From assembly GCA_016870135.1 (NCBI GenBank), contig VGCF01000039.1, positions 1 to 6,899 of the forward strand: 6,899 bases of DNA. Reading direction: 5' to 3'. A model generated the notes under the pieces. That model was not told where the DNA came from. It saw nothing but the letters and a program-made list of their open reading frames with translations, and did not search any database. Made by a program: the position numbers and the translations under genes. How positions within the stretch are numbered: the first letter of the stretch is position 1; each line of letters begins with the position of its first letter. This document shows, in pieces, positions 6,435-6,899 of this stretch. Origin of the DNA: Alphaproteobacteria bacterium. GTDB lineage: Bacteria > Pseudomonadota > Alphaproteobacteria > Holosporales > Holosporaceae.

Positions 6435-6475
6435 TACACAACAGTCTTGGTGTATTGATTCTTTTCAGTCTTCAT
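6434..6475 (-). CDS. Possible 13-residue leader peptide of fabH
   Basis: An ATG at 6475-6473 opens MKTEKNQYTKTVV and ends at a TAA whose last A is the first base of the fabH ATG (TAATG). This arrangement is typical of translational coupling, and fabH itself lacks a Shine-Dalgarno. Against it, the mini-ORF has no Shine-Dalgarno either, being preceded by an A-rich stretch. A run of 13 open codons is also easily found by chance. No similarity to a known leader is recognised. Confidence 0.22.
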   Translation of the reverse strand: MKTEKNQYTKTVV

Positions 6476-6502
6476 CAGCGGTTTTTTTATATTGTTTTTT
6501 TT

Positions 6503-6532
6503 AGCATAAGCCAAATAGGGTCATTTTTGCAA
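6503..6532 (-). promoter_or_regulatory. Candidate promoter of fabH
   Basis: On the minus strand, TTGCAA (6532-6527) and TATGCT (6508-6503) each match the sigma70 consensus at four of six positions, with an 18-bp spacer. Transcription would start near 6496, leaving an A-rich leader of about 60 bases before the fabH ATG. It lies in the 208-bp region shared with the divergent trkH-like gene. TTGCAA is its own reverse complement, and a TAGAAT at 6545-6550 on the plus strand could be a -10 for the divergent gene, but it lacks a good -35. Confidence 0.4.
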
Positions 6533-6573
6533 GAAGCCTCTATCTAGAATGGTAAGAAATCTTCTGGAACAGA

Positions 6574-6637
6574 CCACCAAAAGAGAGCTTTTTAAATCAA
6601 TCCGGTTATAACCAAATCAAAGAATGTTGTTTGGTGG
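6574..6637 (+). promoter_or_regulatory. Inverted repeat covering the trkH ribosome-binding site
   Basis: CCACCAAA (6574-6581) is the exact reverse complement of TTTGGTGG (6630-6637). The right arm contains GGTGG, the only Shine-Dalgarno-like sequence before the start at 6643. If the transcript begins upstream of 6574, pairing of the arms would bury the ribosome-binding site. Smaller palindromes lie between them: AAAAG/CTTTT (6579-6592), whose first bases overlap the left arm and would compete with it, and GGTTATAACC (6604-6613). The pairing is seen; regulation is inferred. Confidence 0.4.
6604..6613. repeat. Perfect 10-bp palindrome GGTTATAACC
   Basis: This symmetrical site sits near the centre of the larger inverted repeat before the trkH-like gene. 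It contains TATAAC, a five-of-six match to a -10 box, but no reasonable -35 lies 16-18 bp upstream. It could be an operator-like half-site pair, part of an RNA structure, or chance. Confidence 0.35.
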
Positions 6638-6642
6638 AAAAT

Positions 6643-6899
6643 ATGATAATGCGTCTGTCTCTTGATCCAAAAAGTGGCCCCATTGGGGTGGCTTTGGGCT
6701 GGGTGGCTGTGGTTTTGGGGATGTGCATGGCGGTGCATGGAATTTGGGCCTGTATTTTGAAACAGCATGTGGTCTATGCCTTTGCGTTTAGCGCAATCCT
6801 GTCCGTGACTGTTGGTGGAGCAGCCGTTTTGGCTTTTTCCAGTAAACGCATCAGTGTCTTTTCCATGGGGCAAAGTTTCTTTTTGACCTTGGCTTTGTG
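6643..6899 (+). CDS. trkH: Probable Trk-type potassium uptake protein TrkH, N-terminal part (truncated by window edge)
   Basis: About 85 codons are visible, encoding two hydrophobic segments. The first is roughly GVALGWVAVVLGMCMAVHGI and the second roughly FAFSAILSVTVGGAAVLAF; a charged turn SSKRIS follows, then MGQSFFLTLAL entering a third segment. The pattern F-x-SA-x(6)-GG-x(3)-LA followed by S-x(4)-Q-x-FFLT matches the start of alphaproteobacterial TrkH, the membrane K+-translocating subunit that works with the cytoplasmic NAD-binding regulator TrkA. Selectivity-filter regions lie beyond the window, so the call rests on the N-terminus alone. Two in-frame ATGs (6643 and 6649) are possible; GGTGG at 6633-6637 is five bases before the first, which I chose. 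The gene is divergent from fabH. Another polytopic transporter is possible. Confidence 0.62.
   Translation, partial: MIMRLSLDPKSGPIGVALGWVAVVLGMCMAVHGIWACILKQHVVYAFAFSAILSVTVGGAAVLAFSSKRISVFSMGQSFFLTLAL

Noticed and set aside
1..6899. CRISPR array, insertion sequence, toxin-antitoxin or defence cassette
   Set aside because: No spaced direct repeats, transposase-like frames, terminal inverted repeats or paired small toxin-like genes were found; the window is housekeeping genes.

Overview
The window looks like ordinary chromosome from an alphaproteobacterium of moderate GC content (mid-40s % by eye). The protein families suggest a reduced or host-associated lineage such as Holosporales or Rickettsiales relatives. 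The grounds are an alpha-type MutL carrying the C-terminal endonuclease motif, a short PDH E1 beta with no N-terminal lipoyl domain, and a YqaA/VTT-type membrane protein of the alphaproteobacterial kind. The lineage is inference; no rRNA or other strict marker is present.

Layout, left to right. Positions 1-80 (+) hold the last codons of an unidentified gene. Positions 81-453 hold no convincing intact gene. They contain a possible short frameshifted reading frame around a C7 run, an AT-rich stretch, and a clear inverted repeat just upstream of mutL. mutL (454-2400, +) encodes the mismatch-repair ATPase/endonuclease. After 91 bp, with a possible promoter, come pdhA (2492-3538) and pdhB (3535-4533). 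They overlap by an ATGA stop/start and encode the alpha and beta subunits of pyruvate dehydrogenase E1. Positions 4534-4807 lie between convergent genes and hold no recognisable gene. On the minus strand, fabH (6434-5448) is followed after 16 bp by a YqaA/DedA-like membrane protein gene (5431-4808), probably one transcription unit. Positions 6435-6642 form a divergent intergenic region with a candidate fabH promoter, a possible short leader ORF abutting fabH, and an inverted repeat that includes the ribosome-binding site of the next gene. The window ends inside the start of a probable trkH potassium-uptake gene (6643 onward, +).

The genes are housekeeping: DNA mismatch repair, conversion of pyruvate to acetyl-CoA, initiation of fatty-acid synthesis from acetyl-CoA, membrane maintenance, and K+ uptake. 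PDH supplies the acetyl-CoA that FabH condenses, but they are on opposite strands and need not be co-regulated. I see no mobile element, CRISPR array, tRNA/rRNA or defence cassette, and no convincing undescribed multi-gene system. The points worth a second look are small: altered motif residues in MutL, the possible fabH leader peptide, the structured trkH leader, and the decayed-looking stretch before mutL.
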